64,000 bases of DNA from NCBI RefSeq assembly GCF_051020955.1, contig NW_027476169.1, positions 310,001 to 374,000 of the forward strand. Reading direction: 5' to 3'. Under the pieces are notes generated by a model. That model made no database searches. It was not told where the DNA came from and worked only from the letters and a program-made list of their open reading frames with translations. The stretch comes from Megalopta genalis. Lineage: Eukaryota > Arthropoda > Insecta > Hymenoptera > Halictidae. The translations under genes were made by a program, and so were the position numbers. Positions 45,901 to 53,600 of this stretch are shown here, one piece after another; position 1 is the first letter of the stretch; the number at the start of each line of letters is the position of its first letter.

Positions 45901-45929
45901 GTAAGAAAGAGCCAGTGAAGGAAGAGTAA
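15796..45929 (+). CDS. Rtnl1: Reticulon (Rtnl1), whole gene with alternative first exons
   Basis: Membrane-shaping protein of tubular endoplasmic reticulum. Four shared exons (42818-43025, 43128-43336, 44483-44588, 45878-45929) encode a 191-residue C-terminal part with the reticulon-homology domain: two long hydrophobic hairpins separated by a hydrophilic loop. The first shared exon needs an upstream exon ending in phase 1. Four start exons meet this (15796-16600, 21382-21556, 35453-35474, 40838-40901), and so does the 36-nt exon 28995-29030. Predicted products are about 459, 249, 198 and 212 residues. Family anchors are LIYWRDPKKTG, FRIYKTVFQAIQK, ELRRLFLVEDFVDSLKFGV, LFTLPKVYE and VRAAIPLGKKEP. 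The C-terminus KEE lacks a KKxx retrieval motif. Which start exons are transcribed needs RNA evidence. Confidence 0.95.
17597..17889. repeat. Two-unit tandem duplication
   Basis: The unit of about 149 bp runs CTAAACATT-GTTT to GACTATAGCACATGG. The copies at 17598 and 17747 differ at a handful of bases. Confidence 0.85.
18160..18310. repeat. AT-rich minisatellite, about 58-bp period
   Basis: GATAATATATAATATTATAT recurs at about 18197, 18240 and 18286 within a TAATATTA-rich tract. Confidence 0.7.
20700..21381 (+). promoter_or_regulatory. Rtnl1: Probable promoter and leader of Rtnl1 exon 1b
   Basis: GC-rich, CpG-rich patch directly upstream of the 21382 start exon, flanked by AT-rich intron. 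It contains open frames (for example 20755-21213) that look like composition artefacts. Confidence 0.4.
21382..21556 (+). CDS. Rtnl1: Rtnl1 start exon 1b
   Basis: Encodes 58 residues starting MEAEPVCPIDFPGKK and ending NVLNP plus C before donor GTACGT (phase 1), giving PLADLIYW when joined to 42818. It contains an exact in-frame tandem duplication of a 45-bp unit (21382-21426 and 21427-21471, two base differences), so the first 15 residues are repeated. The preceding 20.7-21.3 kb is GC-rich and promoter-like. Assignment rests on phase, strand and context, not homology. Confidence 0.65.
22209..22514. repeat. 306-bp near-perfect palindrome with AT-dinucleotide centre
   Basis: The left arm from AGATCGCTTTCGCACGCACG pairs with the right arm ending CGTGCGTGCGAAAGCGATCT. 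By eye the two arms are identical for about 120 bases until both run into (AT)n at about 22330-22400. No element ends or target duplications were recognised. It lies in the Rtnl1 intron, about 650 bp after exon 1b. Confidence 0.9.
23077..23785. mobile_element. Family-D TTAA-type element
   Basis: Left end TTATCCCCTTAATGCAC and right end CTGCACGTTAAGGGGTTAA form inverted ends with a TTAA (one side TTAT). The subterminal TCGAATTA-CTCGAG motif repeats near the right end. About 700 bp, no transposase recognised. Confidence 0.6.
24293..24476. mobile_element. Family-B palindromic element, copy 1
   Basis: Ends TAGTAATGTCTCCCTAACTG and GAGAGACATTACTGTA. Inverted inner arms around AAATTGTCCACAATTATAAA. 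First of three copies joined head to tail. Confidence 0.82.
24475..24698. mobile_element. Family-B palindromic element, copy 2
   Basis: Ends TACAGTAATGTCTCCCTTAC and GGGAGACATTACTGTA. It shares its TA with the neighbours on both sides. Confidence 0.85.
24697..25229. mobile_element. Family-B palindromic element, copy 3, interrupted
   Basis: Starts TACAGTATAATGTCTCTCTA and ends GAGAGACATTACTGTA. About 250 bp of unrelated sequence (about 24765-25018) splits the left arm, and an AT-rich tract (25072-25160) occupies the hairpin centre. Confidence 0.78.
25960..26160. repeat. ATT/AT-rich repeat
   Basis: Runs of TTATTATTATT and AATTAATTA forming self-complementary segments. Nothing coding. Confidence 0.7.
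26255..26439. mobile_element. Family-C (TTAA, piggyBac-like) miniature element with TA expansion
   Basis: TTAACCCTTTGTGTC at the left and GAGTGCAAAGGGTTAA at the right, both ending in TTAA, the target of piggyBac-type transposases. The inside is mostly a perfect (TA)n tract (26280-26342). Confidence 0.75.
26536..26626. mobile_element. Family-E TTAA-type end fragment
   Basis: GACGAGTATACTCGTC occurs twice 53 bp apart, followed by CTAACTGGTTAA. The same arrangement, diverged, lies at 41895-41972. It resembles the end of another TTAA-targeting element. Confidence 0.45.
27001..27267. repeat. 89-bp tandem repeat, three units
   Basis: AAGAAATCTTTTGCGAGTTA and GAAAAGCTATTTTTGTTTG recur with an 89-bp period (27004, 27093, 27182). 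The open frames across it are periodic artefacts, since 89 is not a multiple of three and neighbouring units use different frames. Confidence 0.88.
27776..27862. repeat. CGACACGACGCGA minisatellite
   Basis: Short GC-rich array of CGACGCGA/CGACACGA units in an Rtnl1 intron. Confidence 0.75.
28995..29030 (+). CDS. Rtnl1: Possible Rtnl1 36-nt alternative exon
   Basis: Acceptor TTGTTTACAG, then 36 bases encoding AWFNPERLDPK with one partial codon at each end, then donor GTAAGA. It is phase 1 in and phase 1 out, so it can be placed before 42818 without changing the frame. Its upstream partner is uncertain. One option is ATGG at 28912-28915 followed by the weak donor GTCATC, which would give a product starting MDAWFNPERLDPK. 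The well-placed ATG at 28833 cannot reach it in phase through any GT that I see. Confidence 0.45.
29473..29620. mobile_element. Family-B element, degraded fragment
   Basis: Carries CGACGCTCTTATTGTGCATA and GTACGATTGTTCGAGCCTCG followed by the hairpin centre and AACGAGCCGCTAA, then stops at an AT-rich tract next to a family-A element. Confidence 0.65.
29640..29976. mobile_element. Family-A palindromic element, copy 3
   Basis: Left end TACAGGGTGTCCCAAGATTA; inner arms GAGGACATTTGAAGTAA and TTACTTCAAATGATCTC; degraded right end TTTTGGGACAGCATA. Flanked by family-B fragments. Confidence 0.8.
30017..30132. mobile_element. Family-B element, internal fragment
   Basis: Carries AATTTGGGAAGAAGAGATAC and CGATTATTCGAGCCTTGCGG and the centre of the hairpin; both terminal repeats are missing. 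Confidence 0.65.
30495..30625. repeat. AT-rich repeat, partly shared with 34400-34550
   Basis: ATATGTATTAATATTTAAAG at about 30602 is the inverse of CTTTAAATATTAATACATAT at about 34424, so this AT tract has a second, inverted copy in the G3 element. Confidence 0.65.
31274..31492. mobile_element. Family-B palindromic element, diverged copy
   Basis: Left part TCCAATTGACGTTCAGATTG, right part CGCGTCAGTAAGGGAAACAG then TTTTACTGTA. Inner arms as in other copies. Confidence 0.72.
32756..33049. repeat. Perfect 135-bp direct duplication
   Basis: ACCTATACACGTTACAATAA through ACGGTTTTTTATTTATAATT occurs at 32756-32890 and 32915-33049 with no difference seen, separated by 24 bp. Very recent event or assembly artefact. 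Confidence 0.88.
33427..33667. mobile_element. Family-H palindromic miniature element
   Basis: Inverted ends GAGCCGTTTATTATGAAAGT and ACTTTCAAAATAAACGGCTC, flanked by AAAT on both sides. Inner arms GTGGCACAAGTCACTTT and AAAGTGACTTATGCCAC. No coding capacity. Confidence 0.75.
33740..33945. repeat. AT-rich repeat with 33-bp units
   Basis: TTAATTATTAAATATTAATA recurs three to four times, flanked by an inverted ACTATGTATTTTTATTAT (33734 and 33933). Confidence 0.7.
34125..34830. mobile_element. Palindromic miniature element G3 with AT-rich centre
   Basis: Shares AAATGACTTGAATTTTGTTAG and AATTTTGCTATTACT-motifs with G1 and G2. An AT-rich tract (34383-34545) lies near the centre, part of which recurs inverted at about 30590-30625. 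The outer limits are approximate. Confidence 0.5.
34970..35800 (+). promoter_or_regulatory. Rtnl1: GC-rich patch around Rtnl1 exon 1d
   Basis: Local CpG-rich island in an AT-rich intron with the 22-nt start exon at 35453-35474 near its centre. Its many overlapping ORFs on both strands follow from GC composition. Confidence 0.4.
35453..35474 (+). CDS. Rtnl1: Rtnl1 start exon 1d (seven residues)
   Basis: ATG in the context GTGAACATGG followed by MAIKRED plus C, then the strong donor GTGAGT, in phase 1. Spliced to 42818 it reads MAIKREDLADLIYWRDP and gives a 198-residue reticulon that is almost only the homology domain. It sits in a GC-rich, CpG-rich patch (about 34.97-35.75 kb) that looks like a promoter. 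The short length is typical of small reticulon isoforms, but there is no homology support for the exon itself. Confidence 0.6.
35990..36324. mobile_element. Family-A palindromic element, copy 4
   Basis: Left end reduced to TACAGGGG; right end TTTTTGGGACACCCTGTA. Inner arms GGATCATTTGAAGCAACTTC and AAGTTGCTTCGAATGACCC. Lies about 0.5 kb downstream of Rtnl1 exon 1d. Confidence 0.82.
36821..37073. mobile_element. Family-C (TTAA, piggyBac-like) miniature element
   Basis: TTAACCCTTTGTACTCGAAG at the left and CACTCGAGTGCAAAGGGTTAA at the right with perfect TTAA ends. It shares CAGTGGTGCCTCAGA-TCACC with the copies at 26255 and 45064. Confidence 0.8.
37762..38081. mobile_element. Family-A palindromic element, copy 5
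   Basis: Left end TACAGGTTGTCCCAAAAATG, right end GAGGACACCCTGTA. The core has two CCAAT pentamers in inverted orientation (GACCAATGAG and CTCATTGGTC). Confidence 0.82.
38090..39420. other. GC-rich patch without an assigned exon
   Basis: CpG-rich stretch similar to those around the other Rtnl1 start exons. ATGs at 38322 and 38978 have nearby GTs only in the wrong phase for the shared exons. It could be another promoter, an enhancer or an unrelated gene; I cannot assign it. Confidence 0.3.
39990..40250. mobile_element. Family-B palindromic element with AT-rich centre
   Basis: Ends TACAGTAATGTCTCCCTAAT and GAGAGACATTACTGTA. The hairpin centre is replaced by an AT tract (40058-40155). Joined head to tail with the next copy through a shared TA. 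Confidence 0.82.
40249..40435. mobile_element. Family-B palindromic element, left end altered
   Basis: Starts TACAGTAACATAAAGTAACA and ends TTAGAGATATTACTGTA. The right arm is intact; the left arm lacks the usual GACGCTC block. Confidence 0.72.
40440..41360 (+). promoter_or_regulatory. Rtnl1: GC-rich patch around Rtnl1 exon 1e
   Basis: CpG-rich stretch with pyrimidine tracts surrounding the start exon at 40838-40901. No TATA box seen. Confidence 0.4.
40838..40901 (+). CDS. Rtnl1: Rtnl1 start exon 1e
   Basis: Encodes MSRRNKSKASADELPGSKNF plus T and a split codon, then the strong donor GTGAGT in phase 1; the join reads FTVADLIYW. The exon lies in a GC-rich patch (40.44-41.35 kb) about 1.9 kb upstream of the shared exons. 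A pyrimidine tract (TCTCTCTCTC) precedes the ATG. The predicted isoform is 212 residues. Confidence 0.65.
41498..41862. mobile_element. Family-A palindromic element, copy 6
   Basis: Left end TACAGGGTGTCCCAAGATTG; the right end stops at CATTTTTGGGA. The core has three CCAAT pentamers. Lies about 0.6 kb downstream of Rtnl1 exon 1e. Confidence 0.82.
41895..41972. mobile_element. Family-E TTAA-type end fragment, second copy
   Basis: GACGAATATAATCGTCATGA and CTCCATGACGGATATAGACG followed by TTAACTGGTTAA, similar to 26536-26626. Confidence 0.42.
42283..42503. mobile_element. Family-B palindromic element, intact copy
   Basis: Ends TACAGTAATGTCTCCCTTAC and GAGAGACATTATTGTA, with near-complete arms around ATCGTGGACAATTTATAACT. 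Confidence 0.86.
42512..42734. mobile_element. Family-B palindromic element next to Rtnl1 shared exon 2
   Basis: Left arm AAAATGTCTCGCTTACTGAC, right end GAGAGACAATTACTGTA. Ends about 84 bp upstream of the exon at 42818, so it lies in the splice-acceptor/branch-point neighbourhood. Confidence 0.82.
42818..43025 (+). CDS. Rtnl1: Rtnl1 shared exon 2 (first hydrophobic hairpin)
   Basis: Acceptor CTGTTTTTTTAG; reads ADLIYWRDPKKTGPVFGAIL, continues through a long hydrophobic segment and ends QKTSDGHPF plus AA before donor GTAAGC (phase 2). This is the start of the reticulon-homology domain. A family-B miniature element ends only about 84 bp upstream. Confidence 0.97.
43128..43336 (+). CDS. Rtnl1: Rtnl1 shared exon 3 (loop and second hydrophobic hairpin)
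   Basis: Acceptor AATTTCAG; completes Lys and reads DILEMDLTVPAEKVHEVADV, then ELRRLFLVEDFVDSLKFGVI and the second hydrophobic stretch LTYVGSWFNGLTLLIL, ending in phase 1 before donor GTAAGG. If the following intron were kept, the frame would stay open to 43554 and run into a family-A element. Confidence 0.97.
43419..43789. mobile_element. Family-A palindromic element, copy 7
   Basis: Left end TACAGGATGTACCAAAAATG, right end TTTTGGGACACCCTGTA, and the most complete copy. It sits in the Rtnl1 intron 82 bp after shared exon 3, whose reading frame continues into it if the intron is retained. Three CCAAT pentamers. Confidence 0.85.
44483..44588 (+). CDS. Rtnl1: Rtnl1 shared exon 4
   Basis: Acceptor GCTGTTTCAG; reads EVVSLFTLPKVYETNKAQID and ends NINELTA plus CG before donor GTAAGC. 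The block LFTLPKVYE is conserved in insect reticulons. Confidence 0.96.
45064..45604. mobile_element. Family-C (TTAA, piggyBac-like) element, longer copy
   Basis: Left end CAACCCTTTGCACTCGAG (TTAA mutated), right end CTTCGAGTGCAAAGGGTTAA. Contains GGTGACTCTGAGGCACCACT and internal sequence also present inverted at 36842-36960. Lies in the last Rtnl1 intron; no transposase frame. Confidence 0.75.
45878..45929 (+). CDS. Rtnl1: Rtnl1 shared exon 5 with stop codon
   Basis: Acceptor TTGTTACAG; reads VRAAIPLGKKEPVKEE and ends at TAA 45927-45929. It corresponds to the C-terminal IRVAIPIGNKK block of fly Rtnl1. Confidence 0.92.
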
Positions 45930-46155
45930 ATAGGAGAACGTATGTACCACCACGCGGGGGCAAACAATTTCAGCGAATTTGTCGGGCAACTGAAGAATCC
46001 ACATGTAGAAGTAGCCAAGAGAGTCAGAGAATACAGAAAAACAAAATCCGCAAAGGCCGCGTAAATGGACGACTAGAAAAAGACTACGATAAACTCGAGA
46101 AATCGTGGACACATCGAAGGAGAGGGACACACAAAGAGAGAGAGATATATAGATA

Positions 46156-46194
<39 letters not shown>

Positions 46195-47640
46195 AAAGAG
46201 AAGACAAGAGAGACGAAGAGTAAGTTATAACTGATACAAGTTAAAGCGCAAAGATTACAAGCCTGTTTAGAGCGGAAATACAACAGGAAAGGAGATGAGA
46301 TTATCGTTACCGTAGAGGAAGAGGATTGACATATGACATATATGCGGCGGTCTTTTCTTAACGATTAAAACACAGCGGCAGCTGGATTTCATTGTCCGAC
46401 GATGTCTCGTAAACGCGAGCTTTCCTTTTCCGGATTTGCACGGTGTCCCTGTTGATGGAAATAATAAAAACAAAACAAAAAAAAATACAAAAGAAACAGA
46501 AAGAAGTAACAAGTTTAGCGATTATGTTAATTCGTTGCGACACGAGCGAAGCGAATAGAGTTCTTTGTACTCTATACCACAATTCTCTACGAATCATAAT
46601 GAACGGTGCAATGTGTGCGCGTGTGCGTCTGTCTGCCTGTCTGCCTGTGCGTGCGTGCGTGCGTGGCTGCGTACGCGTCTATGACCTATAGGAGTTTTTA
46701 TCCTGTCACATGTTCTTTTTCTCCTTCCTTCCTTCCTTCCTTCCTTGTATTCCTGTCTCTTTTCGATTTTATTTTCCCCCCCACCCCATTCTCCCACGCT
46801 GACTCGTACTGATTTCCCTCTCTTCTTTTTTTTCCTTTTTCTTTTCTTGACATCTAGATTGATATGCGACTCCATTAAACACTGTGCAGTTGTTCGCTTT
46901 ACAATTTAACCGAGGCGTTCCGCTAGAATTCGCGTGAACAGTTTCTTTTCTCCCGTTGGAAAGATGACGATACGATAGGTGCTTTCCTATTTTGTTTTTG
47001 TTTTCTCTTTTTGAGTCCGACGGAGACTTCGAATCAATATATATATATATATTATCGGAACGTTTTACGATAACGATGTAACGATGAATTTAAAAGCAAA
47101 CCGACTCGCTTCGTCGGATTTAGAGACGCTTTTCGTGCTAGAAAGACGTTCGAACGTGGCGCGTTTACGCCTATGCGTGAGGTATGTAACATTTGTTTGT
47201 CGCCGTCGAAACGGTCGATATTTTTGTTTTCTTCGATGAATTTGTTTTTTTTTTGTAGGAGAGAATTTTATCGCAGGAAACTGGTTTAACACGTTCGCGC
47301 CAGCACCGTTTTTTCTTTTTTTGTTTTGTTGCGAACCGTGTTTGTAATCAACGACGGTAACCACGCCGACGTGAACGTGTTAAAATGATTCTTTGAACGA
47401 GATCCAGTGTTTCGAATTTGTTCACGCGTCCCTCCTGGTGTATCGGTTCGATCATGTTTACACGCTCGAGGCAGTTGATTCCAACAGTTTCCTGTATCTT
47501 GTACATCGATAGTGACGCACGCTCAATTAACACTCCTCAATGTATGCGGATCGCGTACTTTTTTATTTGTTTGTACCGCGAGCAGCCATTTAAATGGAGA
47601 CTAGAATTTTCTTAAATAAACCGTAGGCTTTTAAAATGCT
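45930..47640 (+). other. Rtnl1: Probable Rtnl1 3' untranslated region
   Basis: No coding exon is visible for about 4.5 kb after the Rtnl1 stop. The stretch is rich in simple tracts: GA repeats at 46137-46191, TTCC repeats at 46730-46745, TGCG/TGTC repeats at 46610-46675 and poly-T tracts. An AATAAA at 47615-47620 could end the transcript; other candidates occur near 48810 and 49137. The 3' limit is a guess. Confidence 0.45.
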
Positions 47641-50482
47641 TCTATTGTTGATAGAATGAATGTGCAAAACACTTTACATGTTTTATGGGCGCACAGTATC
47701 GGCCCGTATACAATGAACAATTAATTATTCGCCAGGCTATACATATGTAGATGATGAACGTCCTCACGGTGTTTCAATCGATTTATTTCCGTGTCATCTT
47801 TCCAACATCGTTTCCGAATAGCAATCAATTTTCACAGTTCACACGGTGTTACGAAATTATTTTCGATCGTAGATTGTAAACAATTCTCACCATCCGAAAT
47901 CGTAATGAATTATTAAAGAACAGTAATATAGATTTGTATATGGTTTTTTGTCAACTGTCGAACCAAGCCAAGTTAACCTTTTCGTTGATCACCGGGTATA
48001 TACTTGCAATTGGTAGAACCGATCAACAAAAACACCGGTGAGTGACTTTAAGATAATAAGAAACGAACGTTAATTAGACATTATTTTTTCTTTCGTTAGA
48101 AACAGTGTTGTGTACGTTGTGTTGGAGCGCTTGCGTAGGCGTGTGCGCGCGTGTGTGTTTAACAACAAAAGAGTAGGAGAAATAATCAATCGACAAAAAA
48201 AAAGGAATGGAACAGAAACGTTTGTTATCCATTATTCATGTCGTCGTGAATATTGCACATTTATCTTAAATATTATTTTTTTAACTGAAGCTATAACTAC
48301 CTATATATACATATACATATATATAGATAGATAACATTTAATGAAATTTCAATTTACCGTCGACATATTTAAGATACATGATTTCTATGAAGTTTTTCCC
48401 GATGATTTACCTGTTTGATCAGATTATAATGAAAGTTTCACGATTGGTTAACAAGTACGTCGTTTGCATTGAATTTTATATGTTTCATTCTATGAGAAAT
48501 TAAAGCGGTTTCTATTATGTTACGTTGTTAATTGTTAATATATCGATTTATTCGACTTTATAGCATTGTCATGTTTCGTACGTCCAAGAAAGGAGATCAA
48601 GAAAAATTATGCTCGCGAATTCGACGCCGACGTAATCGACATTTTACTATCTACACGTATCTCTGTTTTATCAACGCGTATCGTAGTTAGTTTCTTACCG
48701 ACTGATGAACGTTCGATCGATTGAATTTACATGGGATCGCTTAGCTTTTTACCGACAGGCGAATGTTTTCGATCCGATCGTTTCGAAGCGTGGATCGTTT
48801 CTCTCTTGTAATAAAAAAGGTGACACACGGCTGTAATCCACGTCTGGTCTTCTTGCTTGATCATTCTTTTTAACCTATTCGATAATAATTACTCTTCTCG
48901 TGTAATCGATTCATCAGCTTCTCCTTGCGGGATCAATGCAACAATAACAACGAGCAGACGACGAACATGTTTAAAAAAAAAAATCATAACTACTATCAAG
49001 TTGGCTGGTGGGTTCGCATATCAAACGATTCCCCTCGATCATTGATCATCGACATACATATATATGTTACGGAGAGAATGATTCTGCGAACATGTCTGTG
49101 TGCGTGTGCGTGCGTGTGTGTACGCGCGAGCATGTGAATAAAAAAAGAACAGCGCCGTCAATTATCGCTATCACATAACTAAATGTCACTATATGGTTAA
49201 ACGATACGACGGAAAGTTGTTGGCTGAATCGCGAGTTTTTATTACGTCGATATAACGTCGTTTCGAGTAAATCGATGCTGGTACTGGAATTTCGTCAGAT
49301 TTTTTAAGATCGTGCTATATACACTATCGACTCTATTTGATGGTCTAGTGCAATCCGAGAGAGAGAGAGAGAGAGAGAGTTATTATTGTTCTACGCAAGC
49401 CTCTTGTTGTTCAGAGCGGCGAGGAAGCACAGGGCTCCTGCTGGAATTTCAAAAAATATTTCCCGCCCTCTCTACCTCGCTTTAAAACATTGTGGCGCGG
49501 TACTCGGGACACGCCGCCGGATTACTCTAAAACACAATATGTAACTCCACTGTTCATCAAAACGATTCGATGGAATCTCTTTGGAAATTTGGCTGGGTAC
49601 CATCGTCGTTCTTCACTTGAGATTGTGGTCTCCCTGAAAAAGACGACTATGAACGGAAGAGAATGCGAGAAAAGGTGGATACAAAGTAACGAAGAGAGAG
49701 AGAGAGAGAGAATCTTTTTCAGAATGCGAATTGTAATACGCGTATCGCTTATTGACGTTTTCATTATTGCATCTGCATCCGCACGATTTATTTATAAGTA
49801 AATTATATTAAATAATACACTGAACCGAGGTCTCCTTTCATTGTGGATCAGTCCTCCCGTCACTCGTCCTGAAACAACAAAAATTTACTGCCCATGTCTG
49901 CCCATGCGGCAGCGATGTTGAATGGATTTTGATCTTTTGCGCATGCGAACTGACGCATCGGTAACAATACGTACGAAATAGAGCACATACTCATGCTCAT
50001 AGATCGTTCATTCTGCAACTATATTCATAGAATTCTACTTCCATAGGCATGCGCGATGCAAATTGATTCTCGGAATTTCGCATTTAGTCGAGTAACCTAA
50101 CTTAACCTAAATCAACCTTACGAATGCCAAATACCGCCAGCTAATCTGGAGACAGATTGCTTTACAATGTAACTCAATTTACAGCGGGCAATTTTTTAAT
50201 AAATTATTCTAATTGTAGCAAGGTTAAAAAAATATAGTATTCATTTGAAACAAATAGAAACAACGACACGACTTTTCGTACGCATTGTGAACGGGATTGC
50301 AATTGACATATGTACACCAATTCAATGTATGCACCCAATTAAATCCTGTTGTTTACATCTTTCTTTGACTTCTTAAATTGAGTTTTTGATGGGAGATTGT
50401 TATGCGTTCAAAGTATTTAAATAGATTTGAACGCGCTACACGCTCCTGACACAGAATACATCTGCCAATCACAACAATAAAC
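47641..50482. other. Intergenic region between Rtnl1 and WDR35
   Basis: Nothing recognisable as coding. It holds short repeats (GA tract 49359-49379, AT tract 48300-48330) and AATAAA motifs that may belong to a longer Rtnl1 3' UTR. A GCGCATGCG-like palindrome near 49938 and a GCATGCGCG near 50046 resemble NRF-1 half-sites upstream of WDR35. Confidence 0.4.
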
Positions 50483-50619
50483 ATGTTTATCAATTGTCAA
50501 GTACTGGCTCAATGTAAGTAGCATAAAAAAAATATTTTGACAGTACAGCGGTGAAGTGTGTTAGAGTAATTTTTCACGTTTTCCATTCCAGAAACTTCCT
50601 TCCAATCCATGCGATCAAA
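50483..50619 (+). promoter_or_regulatory. WDR35: Predicted WDR35 leader: intron 50514-50591 and a splice-made upstream ORF
   Basis: A strong donor GTAAGT starts at 50514 and an acceptor CATTCCAG ends at 50591, a 78-nt intron typical of insects. An ATG at 50483 opens a ten-codon frame (MFINCQVLAQ). Splicing joins its last T to AA at 50592, creating TAA, so the upstream ORF closes 26 nt before the main ATG. If the intron is kept, the frame instead ends at TAG shortly after the donor. The transcription start is not known, so inclusion of this ATG is inferred. Confidence 0.45.
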
Positions 50620-53600
50620 ATGTTTGTCTATCTGAGTAAAAAGATTGCGATACCGAACAACTTCCGGCTCAACTGTATAGCATGGAATCAGAAGGAAGGT
50701 TACATAGCAGTCGGCGGAGAAGACGGTTTGCTGAAAGTACTTCGAGTCGACTCGAATCCTAGCGGGTCGACCGGTGGAGGAAAGGCCCGCAATGTAGCGA
50801 CTGCTAGTAATCTGAGCATGAATCAAACATTGGAAGGGCACAACGGTCACGTGCAAGTCGTCACCTGGAACGAACAGCATCAGAAGCTGACATCCAGCGA
50901 CGACACTGGATTAATAATCGTTTGGATGCTGTACAAAGGTTCCTGGTACGACGAGATGACAAACAACGGCAACAAGTCCATAGTGAAAGGAATGTCGTGG
51001 AGTTCGGACGGTCTAAAGATATGCATAGTTTACGAAGATGGAACTGTCATCGTTGGTTCTGTGGACGGCAATAGAATTTGGGGAAAGGAACTGAAAGGCG
51101 TGTCTCTTGCTGCCGTTCAATGGTCACCGGACGGAAAGCTGTTACTGTTCGGCTTGAAGACCGGTGAGATTCATCTGTACGATGACCAGGGTGTATTTTT
51201 AACAAAGTTGAATACGATATCGATGAACGCTGGTCAGATCCAAACGATCGTGGCGTTGCACTGGTACGATGGCAGGAATGGTTACGTGGCCCTGGACTGT
51301 CCAACACTGGCCATTTGCTACAAAAACGGCAAGATACAGCTGATGCGACACACGAACGACGACAATCCGATTCTCCTCGAAACCGGTGTGACAGCTGCAT
51401 GGTGTTGTTGGAACAGCCACGGCTCTTTGTTGGCGGTGACAGGTATGATGCCGTTGCTGGGGAACGGGGAGACAAAGGATACGAACGTGATTCAATTTTA
51501 TACACCATTTGGTAAACATATGAGGACTTTAAAGGTACCCGGTAGAGAAGTGACCAGCTGCGCCTGGGAAGGTGGCTCGCTCAGAGTAGCCTTGTCCATC
51601 GATTCGCACATATACTTCGCCAACATTCGGCTAGACTACAAATGGACTTATTTCAGTAAAACGGTCGTGTACACGAACGAGAAGATCGGCAAGGACGGGA
51701 TCTCCATTATGTTCTGGAACACGGTGAACAACACGTGCTACATGAAACACGCGAGATCGTTGATCTCGATAGACTCGCACGGGGAGCACTGCGTGCTAGC
51801 AGTAATGAACGATCCGGCACAAGGTACAGAGCAGTTCGCTCTTCTGGTCTGCAACTCCATAGCAACCCCGGTGGACGCGAAGTTCGTCAATCTGGAGCCG
51901 TTGTGGGTGAGCATGACGAACAGCCTGGTGATCACCGCGTCGAAGAACAACTTTCTCGTGTGGAATTATCGTACTCCCCGGAACGGGTCGTTGCACGCGA
52001 GCAAGCCGAAACGAGAAAAGATCTACCACGTGGACGAGACGCCGACTGGTGTGACGGAAGTGATCCAAGATCTGGACAAGGACAGATCGTTCGAGACGCC
52101 GATCAATACGAAGCCGACCATGGACCCGATCTGCTGTTTGTCCGCGTCCGAGACCGTTCTATTGATCGGCAGAGAATCGGGCATGATTCAACGTTACTCC
52201 TTGCCGCAGGTGACCCTTACCAACCGATACAACACGACCACGAAGCTGTACAAAATCGCGATCAACTGCGACTCGTCCCGCGCCTCTATCATGGACACGT
52301 GCGGCGTGCTGACGATGCTGGACCTGGAGACGGACAGCAGAAAGCCGCCGAAAGACGGCGAGTCGGCGGACGACATCAAGAAGTTCGAGAGGAAAGACGT
52401 GTGGGCGATGTGCTGGGCGGAGGACAACCCGGTTCTGCTGGCGATCATGGAGAAGACCAGGATGTACGTGTTGAGAGAATTCGACCCTGAAGAGCCGATC
52501 TCCTGTTCCGGTTACATCTGCTCGTTCAAAGACCTGGAGATCCGCTGCGTCCTGTTGGACGACCTGATGCAGAAGCCGGACGACGCGAGGAACGAGTTGA
52601 TAGTGGACCTCGAGGTGAAGTCCTTGAGGGACACGAGGGAGCTGCTGATCAAGGTCGGCTCGAAAGAGGCGAACAACTTTATCCAGGACAATCCGCATCC
52701 ACGGTTGTGGCGTCTGCTGGCGGAGTCGGCGCTGCAAAAGTTGGACCTGGAGACGGCGGAGAACGCGATGGTACGTTGCTCGGATTACTTGGGTATACAG
52801 TTCATCAAACGTTTGCAGAACGTGCACAACGACCAGCTGAAGAGGGCGGAGGTGGCGGCTTATCTGGGCAACTACGACGAGGCGGAGAAGCTGTATTTGG
52901 ACATGGACAGGCGGGACCTGGCGATTACCTTGCGGCAGAAGCTGGGCGACTACTTCCGCGTGGTGCAGCTGATGAAGATGGGCATCGGCGGCTCCGACAA
53001 GCAGATGGAGCACGCTTACAACAAGATCGGCGAGTACTACGCCGAGAGACAGAACTGGGAGGGAGCTAGGGAGTACTATGAAAAGAGTAGGAACCTGGAG
53101 AAGTTGGTCGAATGCTACTACAAGCTGGAGGATTTCAATCAGCTCGCTGGAACGGTGCAACAATTACCGGACAAGAGTCCTTTGCTGAAGACGGTGGCCA
53201 GGCTGCTGGCGTCTGTGGGCATGTGCTCGCAGGCCGTCGCCGCTTACATCAAATACGGGGACGTGAAGCTGGCCGTGGACACGTGCGTCCGGCTGAACCA
53301 CTGGGACCAGGCGGTCGAGCTGGCGAAGACCTACAAAATGGCGCAGATCGGCGAGCTGCTGAACAAGTACGCCGTCCACCTTCTGTCCAATGGCAAGAGG
53401 CTGCAAGCGATAGAGCTGTACAAGAAAGCGAACTACAATCTGGAGGCGGCGAAGTTGCTGCTTCAGCTGGCCGAGGAACAGGCCAAGTGCAGGACCAGCC
53501 CGCTGCGCGTGAAGAAGATCTACGTTCTTGCGGCGTTGCTGATCGAGGACCATATAAACAGCGCGCCGTCGGTCAAGGGCACCCGCAGCAACGTTGTGAT

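Noticed and set aside
46594..46875. ORFs on both strands around 46.6-46.9 kb
   Set aside because: They translate simple repeats (TTCC, TGCG, GA) in the presumed Rtnl1 3' UTR.
50095..50120. AACCTAACTTAACCTAA, similar to insect telomere repeats
   Set aside because: Too short and imperfect to be an interstitial TTAGG array.
51735..52490. Plus-strand 251-codon ORF overlapping WDR35 in another frame
   Set aside because: Arg/Asp/Gly-rich shadow frame of the WDR35 coding region, with no family resemblance.
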